A stretch of DNA of 64,000 bases from Isochrysis galbana (taxonomy: Eukaryota > Haptophyta > Isochrysidales > Isochrysidaceae): contig CM030934.1 of NCBI GenBank assembly GCA_018136815.1, positions 1,024,979 through 1,088,978 of the forward strand, in the 5' to 3' direction. Position numbers and translations under genes: made by a program. A model generated the notes under the pieces. That model was not told the DNA's origin. It worked only from the letters and a program-made list of their open reading frames with translations, and searched no databases. Shown here one piece after another: positions 18,898 through 29,469 of the stretch. Position 1 is the first letter of the stretch. Each line of letters starts with the position of its first letter.

Positions 18898-19451
18898 TGC
18901 TGTGGCGCGAGGGGCGCGAGGGGCGAGGGGCGAGGAGAGGGAAGCGCTGCCGGGGCCTCTCTCGTGGAGAGGGAGAGCGAGAGAGACGCGAGGAGACCTT
19001 ACACGAAGGAGAGTATTTTGTATTTTGTACTCTGCTCTCTACACTACTCGAGTGTGGATACTGGTATTGAGAGTGAGACTGTACACTCGTGGAGTACTCG
19101 TACAATACTTGAGAACAAGAGAAAAAGAACAAAAGAACAGAAGTACTCCTCGTTGATTGAGAGAGAGCGATGACGAGCAAATGCCTGCATCTTTAGAAAT
19201 TCGAGAGAACAGACAGTGAGAAAATTCAGTACTCTACTTTACTACCTTCTTTCTACTCTAGAAACATATGAGTTTCAACCATAGAGTAGTAGACGAATGC
19301 AAAACCTATGAAAATAGAAGAGGAGAGGAGAGAGAGAGAGGGGAGAGGAGAGAGAAGACGACCCTCGCTCGCGGATCGCGTCGCGCGCGCCTGGCCACCG
19401 CCGGGGGGGGAGGGAGGGAGCCACAGAGAGCGAGAGTGCCACACAGTCGGG
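18898..19451. promoter_or_regulatory. divergent promoter region between BUD31 and the SAM-domain gene
   Basis: A 554-bp interval between two head-to-head starts. It carries AG-rich simple sequence (GAGAGGAGAGAGAGAGAGGGG at 19320-19350), short (GAGTACTC)-type inverted motifs around 19090-19150 and no clear TATA box. Role inferred only from gene orientation. Confidence 0.45.
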
Positions 19452-20733
19452 ATGGTCCGCGCTCCTCGCCGCACAGCGCGCTTCCTTATGATCGCCCTGC
19501 TCCTCACTTCACTACTGGCTAGCACCAAGGCCGACGACGCCGCCGCTGGGGGAGCCGAGGCGGAACAGGATGCAGCAGGGAACGATGAGTCTTCTGCTGA
19601 GCCCCAGCCCATTGTGCTCAACTGCCACCCGGCGGACTTGCTCGAGCCCCTCGTCACTTGGAGTGTGGACTGCACGGCTCAATGGATTGAAAACATGGGC
19701 TTCGGTGCGTTTGCGTTCACATTTTCAACTGCAAGCAAGGCTCCGGTGTCCACACACAGCAGCTTTGGCGGCTATATCTCTTGTCCTTGCTGTTGCATCA
19801 TTTGGCATCGGACACCCTGAACGGACGCTGCTATATGTTTTGGAATGGGCTCACGTACTCATGAGACAATTGCTGCCTAGAAATCGCAGCGCTGCAGGTC
19901 AATATGCTCATCCCTCCGTCCGGTGTTTTGAAAAACGGCAGGTGAGCTGAAAACAGCCTTCATGGGCAACAATGTTGATGGCAAGGCGCTCGAGTCGTTG
20001 ACCCTTTCGGCCTTGGAGACAAATTATGGCCTGAGCGACGAGGATGATCGCAAGAAGATCATCTATTCGATAAAGGACATACTGAAGAAAGACAACTATA
20101 GGGGCAATACCAACGACTGGCAAAACTTCTTCATGTGGCTCCTACCGATTGCAGGCACGCCTTGTTGCAACCGTGTTTAAGATTTGGAAATCAATCATGA
20201 GAGCATACAAGCGAGTCACCATGCACAAATAACTGCAGGCCATAAACTCCCGCTTCTTGGGGTCCTTGTTGCCCTGGGCCGCATCTTACGGTTGCGCTTT
20301 GCCCTGCTTCACTTCAAGGCGTGGCTCATTGGTTGTCGATGAAGTACGAGAAGCAAATTGCCAAGTTGATGAAGAAATACCGGAAATGGCAGGAGGTGAG
20401 CAGCAAAAAGCCAGACGGGCGAAAAGTCAGACGGTGGTGTATTGCACTTGAGATGCCCCGCAGCCTCTCCTCTTTGCACCAAGTTTGGTTTTCTGAGCCG
20501 GGTGTTCTTGAAGCGTGCATTAAATAACTTGTCGCTTTTCTATGGACCACGGGCAAAGATTTTACGTTGTCTTGATTGTGCTCTTTCCACCGGCACAGGC
20601 GCGCGCACCACCGAAGCCGTTGAACTCCGAGCCTGTCCCAGAGGGTGAGAAGAACGATTGGATCGATGGCATCAATTCTGACATCACAAGGGGAGAGAAG
20701 AAGAAGATCAAGAAGACCAAGAAAGTGCAATGA
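19452..20733 (+). CDS. secretory-pathway SAM-domain membrane protein (multi-exon)
   Basis: Exon 1 (19452-19704) encodes a signal peptide (RFLMIALLLTSLLASTKA), an acidic linker, and the start of a SAM domain (WSVDCTAQWIENMGFG). A GT-AG intron (19705-19941) joins in phase to GELKTAFMGNNVDGKALESL, then LSDEDDRKKIIYSIKDILKK, completing a good SAM fold. A hydrophobic FFMWLLPIAG follows near 20150. Later pieces are LGVLVALGRILRL, WLSMKYEKQIAKLMKKYRKW (coiled, basic), and the last exon ending IKKTKKVQ at 20733; KKVQ fits the dilysine KKxx ER-retrieval signal. I could not fix the splice sites after 20150. Signal peptide, luminal SAM, TM segment and cytosolic coil recall STIM-type calcium sensors in layout, but no EF-hand is seen, so function is open. 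Confidence 0.65.
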
Positions 20734-21454
20734 TGCACCGTGAGACAAGTGACTTACTCAAGGCGAATATCTTGGCGGACACATGGGTGTGCGGGCTGCC
20801 CAGAAATACCGGCGTTCAGCTATTGGGCTCGCATCATCGGTCTCTGATCATCTAGATCATCGCGGACCCCACAGATTAGAGCCGCGGCAAAGCGGGGGTT
20901 GAAGGGGTTGTGTGGTACATAGAAAACCGCCCCTCAAAGTCGATTTGACTTCTTGCACAACGACCAAGCGCGAATGGAGCGCTTCATGGTGTTCAGCTCT
21001 CACGAAGGTCGCCTCCGGTGTGCTTCTCCAGATTGTGAAGTTTGAGAGTGGTGAGGTCATGCACACACAAAATTAGCTTAAAAGAGTCCACCGTCCGCCC
21101 AGGCACCATGCGCGCGCCGTAGTGCTATGTATGCAGCCGCCCTCGATGTTACATGCTAGGCCTCGGCCCGCGGCGACCCCTTGGACGACCCCGACTTCAC
21201 AGAGTGGCCCGTCTAGTCTCTAGTGTAGTGAAATATCGTTAAAACGATAGGGTCATGGAGCGCGCGCCGCTCCCCTCCCCTCCTCCCGCCGACATGGACG
21301 AACTACTCATGGACACACCGCTGTAGCCGCAGTGCCCACGCGCCGACGACCCCCCCAGCCAAGTGCGCGCGAGCCGGCGCGCGCGCCAGCCTACGCACCA
21401 TGCGAACAGAGGAACAAGGCCGTCATGGTCAGCCACCAGACTGCAGCATGCACC
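20734..21454. other. intergenic, one ORF1-like remnant
   Basis: No gene supported. 21250-21335 (GGTCATGGAGCGCGCGCCGC, MERAPLPSPPPADMDELLMD) resembles the opening of the R2 frames at 29263, 33979 and 43318. The rest shows no repeat or gene I recognise. Confidence 0.35.
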
Positions 21455-22307
<853 letters not shown>

Positions 22308-22315
22308 CATGCACC

Positions 22316-22587
22316 ACCCCCCACCAACCACAGCCACCCAGAGCACAGCGCGCTCTTTCGCACAAGAACCTTTCCCGTCACGTTTCCTCCTGGCTGTCTC
22401 GCTTACTTTGCAAGTTATCTCCTTGCACAATGCCATCGCCTGAGTCCCTCCTTGCTCTTTTACTGGTCCCGTTCGCTTCCCTCTCCCCCGCGCAAGTCCT
22501 CGTCCTCGTTGTAGGTGTTCGCCGCCAGGGGGTCTTTCCCCAGCGCGGAGCATCTCCAGCTCCAGCCCACCTGCTCCCGGCGCACTT
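22316..22587. other. intergenic, no gene recognised
   Basis: Between the hAT-type element and repeat R4. Pro/Ser/Leu-rich short frames only (for example SPESLLALLLVPFASLSPAQ on +), without family resemblance. Confidence 0.3.
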
Positions 22588-22790
22588 AAGTCGCGTTCCG
22601 TCAAAAGAGGGCCAGGTGATTTTTTTGTCATCCATATGTGCTTGTTTTCTTTTTAGGTAGCCACACTAATATTATTATTACGAATATGAGTACAAAGCTA
22701 ATCACGCTCTCCCCCGCTCTCAACACACGCGGTAACCCCCAGCTACGCGGGCTGAGTTTTCATCTTCTTCGTCTTTTTCTCACATCCCTC
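22588..22790 (+). repeat. dispersed repeat R4
   Basis: AAGTCGCGTTCCGTCAAAAG ... CATCTTCTTCGTCTTTTTCTC is shared with 62596-62771 at high identity. The shared part includes ATTTTTTTGTCATCCATATG, a GTAGCCACAATAATATTATT-like AT-rich core and ACACGCGGTAACYCCCAGCT. The terminal CTTCTTCGTCTTTTTCTCACAT also occurs at 63519-63542. It supplies the last codons of the neighbouring minus-strand gene. Confidence 0.75.
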
Positions 22791-23322
22791 TTCCTCGATC
22801 CTATTGTCGATGTCGTTCTGCTGGCAGGCGACGATGTCGCTTGGCTGATCTTGGGTGGCGAGGTCCGTGACGCGTGCGAGGACGGCCTTCTTGTTCTCCA
22901 TGTAGAGTTTGCCAGCTGCTCGGTGCACTTGCACCATGGGATTCGTTTCAGCGTACGCGACCGCCGTGATGTATTCCATGCAGAGGTACGCGACGGCGGC
23001 CTCGTCTCCAATGTACTTGGTCTTTGGGATCCTGTCGTACTCGTCGGAGTAGTCGCCGACGAGCATGAGGTTTGCCTTGCACCAACGGCCCAATGTATGG
23101 CTCGATGAGTGCCCACATCGACGGGTAGCGTTCCTTGGCCAGATCCACGCGGAAGTCTCCACATCCACAGCCCATGCCAGAGGCTGTGACGAGCAGCATC
23201 GCCAGGATGGCGCCGCTCATGCCCTCGTCCATGTGTTCGCAGAACCTGAAGGCTGGGCTGCGGATCTCCTCGTAGGTGCGGTGACCGAGTCGCTTGGCGA
23301 GGAAGACAAAGTACTGGCCCAT
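22743..23322 (-). pseudogene. uncharacterised 'MGQY' protein, broken by a 1-base frameshift
   Basis: Starts MGQYFVFLAKRLGHRTYEEI and runs through GMSGAILAMLLVTASGMGCG to MWALIEPYIG. The natural continuation RWCKANLMLVGDYSDEYD, then TKYIGDEAAVAYLCMEYITA lies in another frame. One extra G in CATTGGGCCG (about 23093-23099) explains the shift. The layout (MGQY start, a central W..IEPYIGRW block, LVGDY) recalls an uncharacterised eukaryotic family of that start sequence, but I cannot name a function. The last residues (KKTKKMKTQPA) are encoded by repeat R4, so the original 3' end has been replaced. It may be a recent pseudogene or a sequencing error in a live gene. Confidence 0.55.
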
Positions 23323-23663
23323 GGCGAAGGAGCGAGGCTTGTGGAGAAGCGGGGTGTACCATCGTGAGGAAGACGAGGGCGAGGAGAGAGCTGGAGGGTG
23401 AGCGAGGAAGGAGGGAGGAGGGAGACAGGCAGTAGGAGCCTTCTCTCTCTTGTAGGTCGATGAGAGGGGGAGGGGGAGAGGGAGGGGGGGGGGGGAGGGG
23501 AGAGAGAGACCAAAAGGCCAGACCAGCTGTTTACGTTAATGTTCTCGTCATATACTGTAATAATCTCCGGTCCCAGGGGGGTGCCCCCAGAGTTCCCGCC
23601 CGTCCTCCGCGCCCAGAGTTCCCCCGCGGAAAGAGTGAACGCACGGCGTGCACCTTCCTGGAA
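23323..23663. other. 5' flank of the MGQY gene with G-rich tracts
   Basis: AG-rich low-complexity sequence (GAGAGGGGGAGGGGGAGAGG and GGGGGGGGGG around 23465-23505). Two CCCAGAGTTCCCSCC motifs occur near 23588 and 23615. No gene seen. Confidence 0.35.
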
Positions 23664-24080
23664 GTTGCTATGCGCACGCACGGCGCCCCCGCGGGGGGGG
23701 GGCCGATGCACATCGCGCCGTGCCCATGCACGGCGTGCACGATGTGATTGCAAGTCATCACACGTGCTGCGTAAAGAAACATCTCTCATACTGCTAGTTT
23801 ACGTAGTTGTGGGCCTTAGGGGGTACGCAGAGGGAAAAAGTTGACATGCGCACGCACGGCGTCTCCGCGGGGGGACCGATGCACATCGCGCCGTGCCCAT
23901 GCACGGCGTGCACGATGTGATTGCAAGTCATCACAGGTGCTCCGTGCGAAATATCTCTTAAACTGCGTGTCGTTTATGTAGATGTCGGCCTTAGAGGAAA
24001 CGCAGAGGAAAAGCGTTGACACGGCGTCCCCCTCGGGGGAACATGCACCACGGGGGAAAGCAGAGAATAAAGTTGTTATG
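23664..24080 (+). repeat. 176-bp tandem repeat with internal hairpins
   Basis: Units start at GTTGCTATGCGCACGCACGG (23664), GTTGACATGCGCACGCACGG (23840) and a third shortened GTTGACACGGCGTC (24015); the period is 175-176 bp. Two units contain a hairpin in which CACATCG and CGCCGTGC pair with GCACGGCG and CGATGTG around a CCAT loop (23709-23746 and 23882-23919). No ORF crosses the array. Confidence 0.85.
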
Positions 24081-24169
24081 CTAGTCTTCATTTAATTTGA
24101 AAATACTGCTCTATATACAACTGCGGACATTTGATCGCTCAATTCGACTGATGTCCCACAATTGACGGA

Positions 24170-24274
24170 ACGACACCTTTCGACGAGCTCTGCAATGCGC
24201 TCGCCGACGTCAAAGCCGACGTCGGTGCGCTCGTCGCAGAGGGCATCAGCGCGCCGCGCATTCTCGTTATTGGT
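24170..24274 (+). pseudogene. fragment of a methyltransferase ORF related to gypsy-B
   Basis: Frame TTPFDELCNALADVKADVGA, then LVAEGISAPRILVIG aligns with THFDELCAELAAIHDAVTLD, then AAEGIPPPRVLVVG (residues 401-436 of the methyltransferase ORF at 6390-9215), including the start of SAM motif I. Similarity stops at ATTG followed by GTAGGT, which could be a splice donor or the edge of the fragment. I see no other part of the domain nearby. Confidence 0.55.
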
Positions 24275-25157
24275 AGGTCACGTTCCGTTGAATATCGAAT
24301 ATGGGCCAACAATAAATGTGCTTTAATTCAGGTGACTATATTATTTTACTAAGCGAGGACGCGACTTCCTCATTCATACACAACAAATAATGCGCCCCAG
24401 GCGATCGCGGCGCACAAAAGAGCCGGCCGCCCAATGGCCAGTGGCGCAGGAGGAAGTTGAGAATTAGACCACTAGGGACTAGAGCACGCCGCTCGCCCCC
24501 ACTACCCCCACAACCTAGAACCTGGGCCCCTAAGTAGCAAACGAGGGGAGTAGCCGCGAGGCAGGTTGGGAGGGAAGCGAACAGAGAACAGGCATGGCTT
24601 CAGCTTCAGTGTAATTAACCGCCTAGGGCGGGCCGCGTGCGAGGCGAGATTATTAAGAAGTTTTCAAAGGGTGAGTGATAGTGGGTGCGATTTGTCTAGG
24701 AGCAGAGCAGACGCGCGTGACTTGGAAAGCAATTCGACTGAGGAACACTGATTGATTTGTGATCGCTAAGAATTGTAGGAGAGGATTAAGGATGAGAAAG
24801 AAAGAAACACATCTGTGGTTTGGTCTGCGATCAAAGTTGCACAACTGGTATTTTCTCTAGATCTCGCAGCGGCGGGCTTCATCTGCGTCCGCATCGGCTG
24901 CAGCGTTCCATCCACCATGTGTACCATATGACGGGAATGCTTTGTCGAGAAGGAGAATGTGGTGATGAGTACGATATGTTGCCGTCTCCCTCCTCCTCCT
25001 CTTGAGTGCCTTCAAGGAGCCCGTAACAACTTTGAACTGTACTGTATGCGCGTTGACCACAGTGCTCCTGATATCCCTGCGCGAAGTGACTTGTGCGCTT
25101 GGGTGAGAAGTTCGAGCCACAAAACGCAGCCCTCCTCGGCCTCCTTGTCCAGTAGGG
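24275..25157. other. intergenic with R3 repeat fragment
   Basis: 24510-24670 (GGGCCCCTAAGTAGCAAACG, CGAGGCGAGATTATTAAGAA) is a copy of a repeat also at 39220-39345 and, inverted, at 46600-46740, 53930-54010 and 56320-56440. The rest has no recognisable gene. 24840-25157 lies downstream of the coiled-coil gene. Confidence 0.45.
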
Positions 25158-25588
25158 CTACTTGGTTTGCTCGTCCAGGGCCTTCAGCTTGGCCTCAACT
25201 GCTTCGCGCTTCTCTCTCTCCCTCCTCAGCTTCTCCTCAAGCTCAGCGATCTGTGAGGCACAAATGTGATGATGTGGCCGTGAGAATGTCTCCATTGCCA
25301 AAGCAAACTTGAACAGCCGTTGCAGTCATGTGAACTGACAAAGTGGTCGTGAGCATGGCGCACTTTTGTTAAAGCAACGCTCGAGGCGACGGTTGATGAA
25401 GATATAGCCGATCTGGAAACGCAGGATGCTGCTGAAGTGCGTGTGGCAGCTGACAGGCTGGAGCTGATGTCGGAACGGAAGTCAGATGAGTCAGTTGGCA
25501 CATTGGCATTGTATTTTGTCTCTTTTGCTATCCGCTGCTTCCAGGACTCCGAGAGGTGCGTGGAATACATGTTGTATTGTCTCGGCAT
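25158..25588 (-). CDS. small coiled-coil protein, two exons
   Basis: Exon 1, 25588-25364, starts MPRQYNMYSTHLSESWKQRI and ends VASSVALTK. A 113-nt GT-AG intron (25363-25251) has phase 0. Exon 2, 25250-25158, encodes IAELEEKLRRER, then AKLKALDEQTK and a TAG. The joined product is about 105 residues with a Ser-rich middle and a charged helical tail in clear heptads. The phase-perfect join and codon pattern support a real gene; no family recognised. The frame is open upstream to 25780, so an earlier start is possible. Confidence 0.55.
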
Positions 25589-25828
25589 TGCTCCTTGTGA
25601 AGCGGTTACGGCTGCTCTGCGGGCTCCAGGCGGCCTGTCTCTTGGCTGCAACACAGCGCGCAGAGTGAGCGGAGCGAGCCGCGCCAGAATAACTGTTCCG
25701 CTGTTTCTTTTCGGTTTCTCATCGAACTGGGGTTCTTCTTCTCTCTGTCCTGCCAGGCGCCAAAATTGGAGCTTCCGCACCCTATCTTCTTCTCTGCTCC
25801 AGCGCCCCCAGCTCTCGGGGGGTTCGAG

Positions 25829-25986
25829 GCCTAGATGGGAAATACGTATTTACCGCATTTGGCCAGAGGTCAAATACATATGTATTTGGCTGTATTTCAA
25901 GCGCGTCCTGGGTTGTAGGCCTCAAATGTATTTGAAATGTATTTGGCTGTATTTGCAGGCCCCAGCACCGTATTTCCCATCTAGGG
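25829..25986. mobile_element. MITE family M1, copy 1
   Basis: A 158-bp element with inverted ends (CCTAGATGGGAAATACG / CGTATTTCCCATCTAGG) and TGTATTTGGCTGTATTT repeats inside. Same family as 44293-44485. TTCGAG precedes it and recurs 4 bp after its end, so the duplication is imperfect. Confidence 0.8.
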
Positions 25987-26371
25987 TTCGTTCGAGGATC
26001 GATCATCCCCCGACACGCTTTGGTGGCCATAATCAAAGGAGTTGATCATGTTCATGTTGGCATCAATAATTCACAAAGAGAAAACAAAGTCGTGCTCCAA
26101 CATAACATTGGGCATTCACAGTAGTGGGGGTGGATAGGTCCTAGTGTTCGGGTGGATAGGTTGTAGGTTGCCTTGTAGAGATATTATTATCGCTACATGG
26201 CCTACGCACAGCACATTAAGGGAACGGGCGGGAGGGAGAGAACGAAGTCCGAACTACAAGTACAAGGAGGACACTTCCTGACTCTTACTTACTCCTTACT
26301 GTGAACGAAGGTTAAGGAAGAGACACGACGAATCGATCACTTCATAGTGATGGTCGAGTAGCCAATCGAGT
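25987..26371. other. intergenic, no gene recognised
   Basis: AT-richer than its surroundings, with GGGGTGGATAGGTCCTAGTG / CGGGTGGATAGGTTGTAGGT as a short direct repeat at 26126-26170 and a TCACTTCATAGTGA palindrome at 26338. No ORF of interest. Confidence 0.35.
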
Positions 26372-26610
26372 TGTCGCATTCATCCTAGATGATGCGATTT
26401 CCAGGCTCTTATTTCCAGGTCCTTCGCCGTGCGGCCACACGGTGAAGTTCAGGTACATCTAGGTTGGTAGGGTTCGTCCCTAGCGATCTAGAATTCGAGT
26501 TCTGTTTCGTTCCTTCTAGCCTGTTTGTCAGGTCTAGATTCCAGGTTTCCTCCTTTCGGGTAATCTTGACCTAAAGGAGCCAGGTCGCCTGTCGCTCGCT
26601 GCGCGCTTGT
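26372..26610 (+). repeat. gypsy-B LTR fragment (first 239 bp)
   Basis: TGTCGCATTCATCCTAGATG through CTCGCTGCGCGCTTGT matches 14504-14742 almost base for base and then stops. No polypurine tract precedes it, so it is a truncated solo LTR. Confidence 0.85.
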
Positions 26611-27018
26611 GCACTCGCCTTCGCCGCTGTTCTCCGTCTGCGATGCCATCTCTCGCGTGGCAGGCGGAGACCGACGTGAGTCTGCATCCCTCGGCATCTC
26701 ACTCGGGGTGCGGACACCCCGGTCGTCATCTCCCTCCTCCTCAGCGGCTTCCCTCAGAGCCTCACCCCCTGGCTTCCCTCAGAGCCTCACCCCCTGGCAT
26801 GGTGCCCCCCTGCGCGCTCACCAGTCACCAGCGCTTTTTCCCACCACGCTCCCCCCCCCCTCCCCCCCCCCCCGGGGTCCCCCATCCGCTAACCCGCAGA
26901 CGTCAAATTGAAATTGGAATTTGGAACTTCATGAGGGAAATGATGAATAGACCACGAAGTGTCCGTGTCGCACACAGGAGAGCAAGCACGCCAGTGAGGA
27001 GAGCAACACGGGCAGGCA

Positions 27019-28164
27019 GTGTTGGGCGTCTCGAGAAGCGGCCTCGTGCTCAGGAGAGGCCGTATGAAGCGTCGGGCAACGGTGACCAGAACGAGCGCCT
27101 CCACGTCGGGCGTGGCAGCGAAGACCCGGAGGGCAAGCGCAACAAGGGCATGCGCCACTTCCCTTGCAAGCGCTGCGCTTGCGCTCACACCTACGCCAAC
27201 AAATGCCACGCTCTTCTCACTGGGCGATAACCTCGTGCGTGGACGGTTCGTCTGTCGGCCTTCCGCCCGCAACAAGAGCCCGTACGTGGGAGATGTGCAG
27301 CTGGAGTGTGGTCGCATAGCCGTCGCCCACATGCCGAGCATGGACATGGGCGGCAAGTGCATCCCTGATGCAGAGGTGCTTCTTAAAGTGTCTGTCGACT
27401 CGAAGACGGGAAAGCCCGTGGGATCAGAGGCTGTGGGAAAGTTTGGGACTCCAAAGTGCGAATTTTCGATGCAGCTTCTTCGGTGCATCGAACCAGAGAA
27501 CGATCATCTGCCAGGCGGGGGAGGTTGTTGGGTCGGGGCCCATCCACAAATCGGAGAAAGGGTCGCACATGCACTCATTAGCAGTGGGCGGCTGGATGAT
27601 CAATTGGGAGGCAAAGCGATACAGAAGATTGAGCGAGAAGTCACTGGCGTCGCTGGAACGGACATGCGCTGCGACTTTCTACTGACTCACACTGACAGCT
27701 CTAAGACCGTGATAGAAGTCAAGACTGTGGTCGACACCGACTACGACCCAAAGACAGCACCCAAGAGACCCGGTTGCGTTTTTGTTGGACGAGGAGATCC
27801 GTACCGACGGTGCGCAATATTCCCCTGGGGCAAGTCTAACCAGGTCGGTCCAGAAGGCGAGAAAGTGGTCTCTGCACGTGCTATAAAACACATTCGTGAA
27901 CTTGCGAAAATCGCCCTGAGGAAAAAGCACGATGTCAAGTGCTCGAAAATATCGGCAGCTATCCTCTTCGTTGTGGTGAGGGGGGACGCGCTCGCCTTCA
28001 GGCCAAATGCGGACGCCTGCCCTTCGTTTGCGAGGTACTTGCGTGAGGCGCGCGACGCGGGGGTTCGAATACTTGCTCGTCAGGTCCGATGGGGTGAGGA
28101 ATCTGAGGGTGAGGAGCTCGGAACGGCGATTGACGAGGGCAATCTGCCTATTGTTCTGGGATGA
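27019..28164 (+). CDS. sfsA: SfsA-family protein with organelle-type leader
   Basis: 381 residues. The first about 65 (MLGVSRSGLVLRRGRMKRRA, then Ser/Thr/Ala/Arg-rich) look like a plastid or mitochondrial transit peptide. SfsA blocks follow: LVRGRFVCRPSARNKSPYVG (beta-rich N-terminal domain), VAHMPSMDMGGKC, TDMRCDFLLTHTDSSKTVIE, then VKTV (nuclease-like D...ExK core), KVVSARAIKHIRELAKIALR (RGQKHLREL equivalent), AAILFVVVRGDALAFRPN and FARYLREARDAGVRILARQV. Bacterial SfsA has a DNA-binding N-domain and a PD-(D/E)XK-like C-domain; its precise role is unsettled. The presence of Asp and ExK suggests the nuclease core is intact. Middle insertions (about residues 130-200) are larger than in bacteria. 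Likely acquired from bacteria or an endosymbiont. Confidence 0.85.
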   Translation: MLGVSRSGLVLRRGRMKRRATVTRTSASTSGVAAKTRRASATRACATSLASAALALTPTPTNATLFSLGDNLVRGRFVCRPSARNKSPYVGDVQLECGRIAVAHMPSMDMGGKCIPDAEVLLKVSVDSKTGKPVGSEAVGKFGTPKCEFSMQLLRCIEPENDHLPGGGGCWVGAHPQIGERVAHALISSGRLDDQLGGKAIQKIEREVTGVAGTDMRCDFLLTHTDSSKTVIEVKTVVDTDYDPKTAPKRPGCVFVGRGDPYRRCAIFPWGKSNQVGPEGEKVVSARAIKHIRELAKIALRKKHDVKCSKISAAILFVVVRGDALAFRPNADACPSFARYLREARDAGVRILARQVRWGEESEGEELGTAIDEGNLPIVLG

Positions 28165-28400
28165 GTGAGGGCCACCCTCAACGATCGCGCTTGAGTCCCC
28201 GGGGCCTTATTTTCCGGGTGGGGAAAATCAAGTGTCTGCCCCAAAAACATTCGTGGTAAAAAGCCAATGTTCTCACGGTGAGAAGTGGGGGGGGGGGGGG
28301 GGGAGGCGAGCTACTCACGAAAAATTTTATTTTTATGTTTACGTGAAAGATCAGAACTACTTGTAGTGGCTAACTATCAGTAAACTGATGGGGTCATGGA
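28165..28400. other. 3' flank of SfsA
   Basis: Contains an 18-base G run near 28290 and AAAAATTTTATTTTTATG. No gene. The R2 repeat begins near 28400. Confidence 0.35.
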
Positions 28401-29290
28401 AAAATAAACATTTGAAGATTCAGGGCTAACACCTACTACAGGACTGGCTTTCTCTACCGCCCATTCGTCAACACCCTTACTTCCTTTCCCTATGATAGGC
28501 CCTATGTCCCCTCACCTTCCCCCCCTCGTCCCTCGTTCGACTCGTTCCGCTTTTTCTTTGGCTTTGGGGGGGCGGCCCAGGTGCTCTACCATGGGCCCGG
28601 CTTGGAGTGCGCGTTCTAGGCATTTCTTTTGACTTGCGCGGTGGCGTCTAGGAAGGTGTAGTCGCCCTCCTGGTGGAAGGACAAGTCGAAGGTTGCGTCC
28701 GACTCCATGTGGCCTTGCTCCTCATCTGAGGGCGGCTCCTGAGTGGCACGGGCGGTCGGGGGTGGTGAGGCTATGGGTGGGTCCGTGTGGGCAGTTGGTA
28801 GAGCGGTGTAGTGTGCGCCCCAAGACGCATCCAAGCAGTCTCTCGTCTGTGTGTCCTTGTGCTGGGTCAGTGTCTTTGTGCGCTTGCTGTTGTTGTTGTT
28901 GGAGTTGTGCCCATAAGGGCCACCCGGTCTCGGGCCGCGCCGCCGAGGCAGCGCGGCCGTCCCCAGGGTGGGAGAGGCCTCTGCCATAAGGCATGCCTGG
29001 TGGATGAGTGTCTCCTCTGGTCTGGTGCTGGTGTGGTGCTTGTCACAGTCTGTGACCCACCATGAGGTGGGCCAGCATGGCTGCCTTCCTTGGTGTGGCC
29101 GGGGCCACGGGCCGTGCGGCGCGACCGGGGTCGCGCTCACCTGCTCGGCCTCTGCGGGCGGACGCGGTCGCTTCGCCAGCGACAGCTCCATGGGTGCTGG
29201 GGGGGGCGCCCGCGGCGGGGGGCCCGAAGGAGAGGTGGGGAGCGGCGGCGCGCTCCATGGCAACCAACTATAAAGTTAGTTGTGAAGGGG
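28400..29290 (-). repeat. dispersed GC-rich repeat R2 with ORF1-like frame
   Basis: The minus frame 29263-28616 encodes MELSLAKRPRPPAEAEQVSA, then APHGPWPRPHQ, and ends DATFDLSFHQEGDYTFLDAT. Partial matches are encoded at 33979-34640 (+) (MDLSQAKRPRPPSEAEQVRA, ending DAVFDLLLQQAGDLV) and 43318-42725 (-) (MEQPLTKRPRPPAAETEQLC). The unit opens next to a CAACTATAAAGTTAGTTG hairpin and closes near AACATTTGAAGATTCAGGGC. The conserved protein start and acidic end across copies hint at an ORF1 or regulatory protein of a non-LTR element. Not a host gene. Confidence 0.6.
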
Positions 29291-29469
29291 GTAGCGTAAA
29301 AGGATTAAGAGTTTTGGGGATAGGCGATGGCGTGAGTCAGCACCGTGAGTGCGATGGGCCCCTGTGGCTAGCAGTAGTAGCTAGAATCTTCAGATTTTTT
29401 CTAACCGAAAATTCTAGGAAACATCATTTCCAATGCTTCGGCAGGAAAGAATGAGAAGTGGATGCACAC

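Noticed and set aside
23640-24060. CRISPR-like array
   Set aside because: The period is 176 bp with degenerate units and no short repeat/unique spacer pattern; the genome is eukaryotic.
26607-27230. 207-residue plus frame upstream of SfsA
   Set aside because: Overlaps the SfsA leader in another frame; Pro/Ser-rich with no similarity, and part of it is an LTR remnant.
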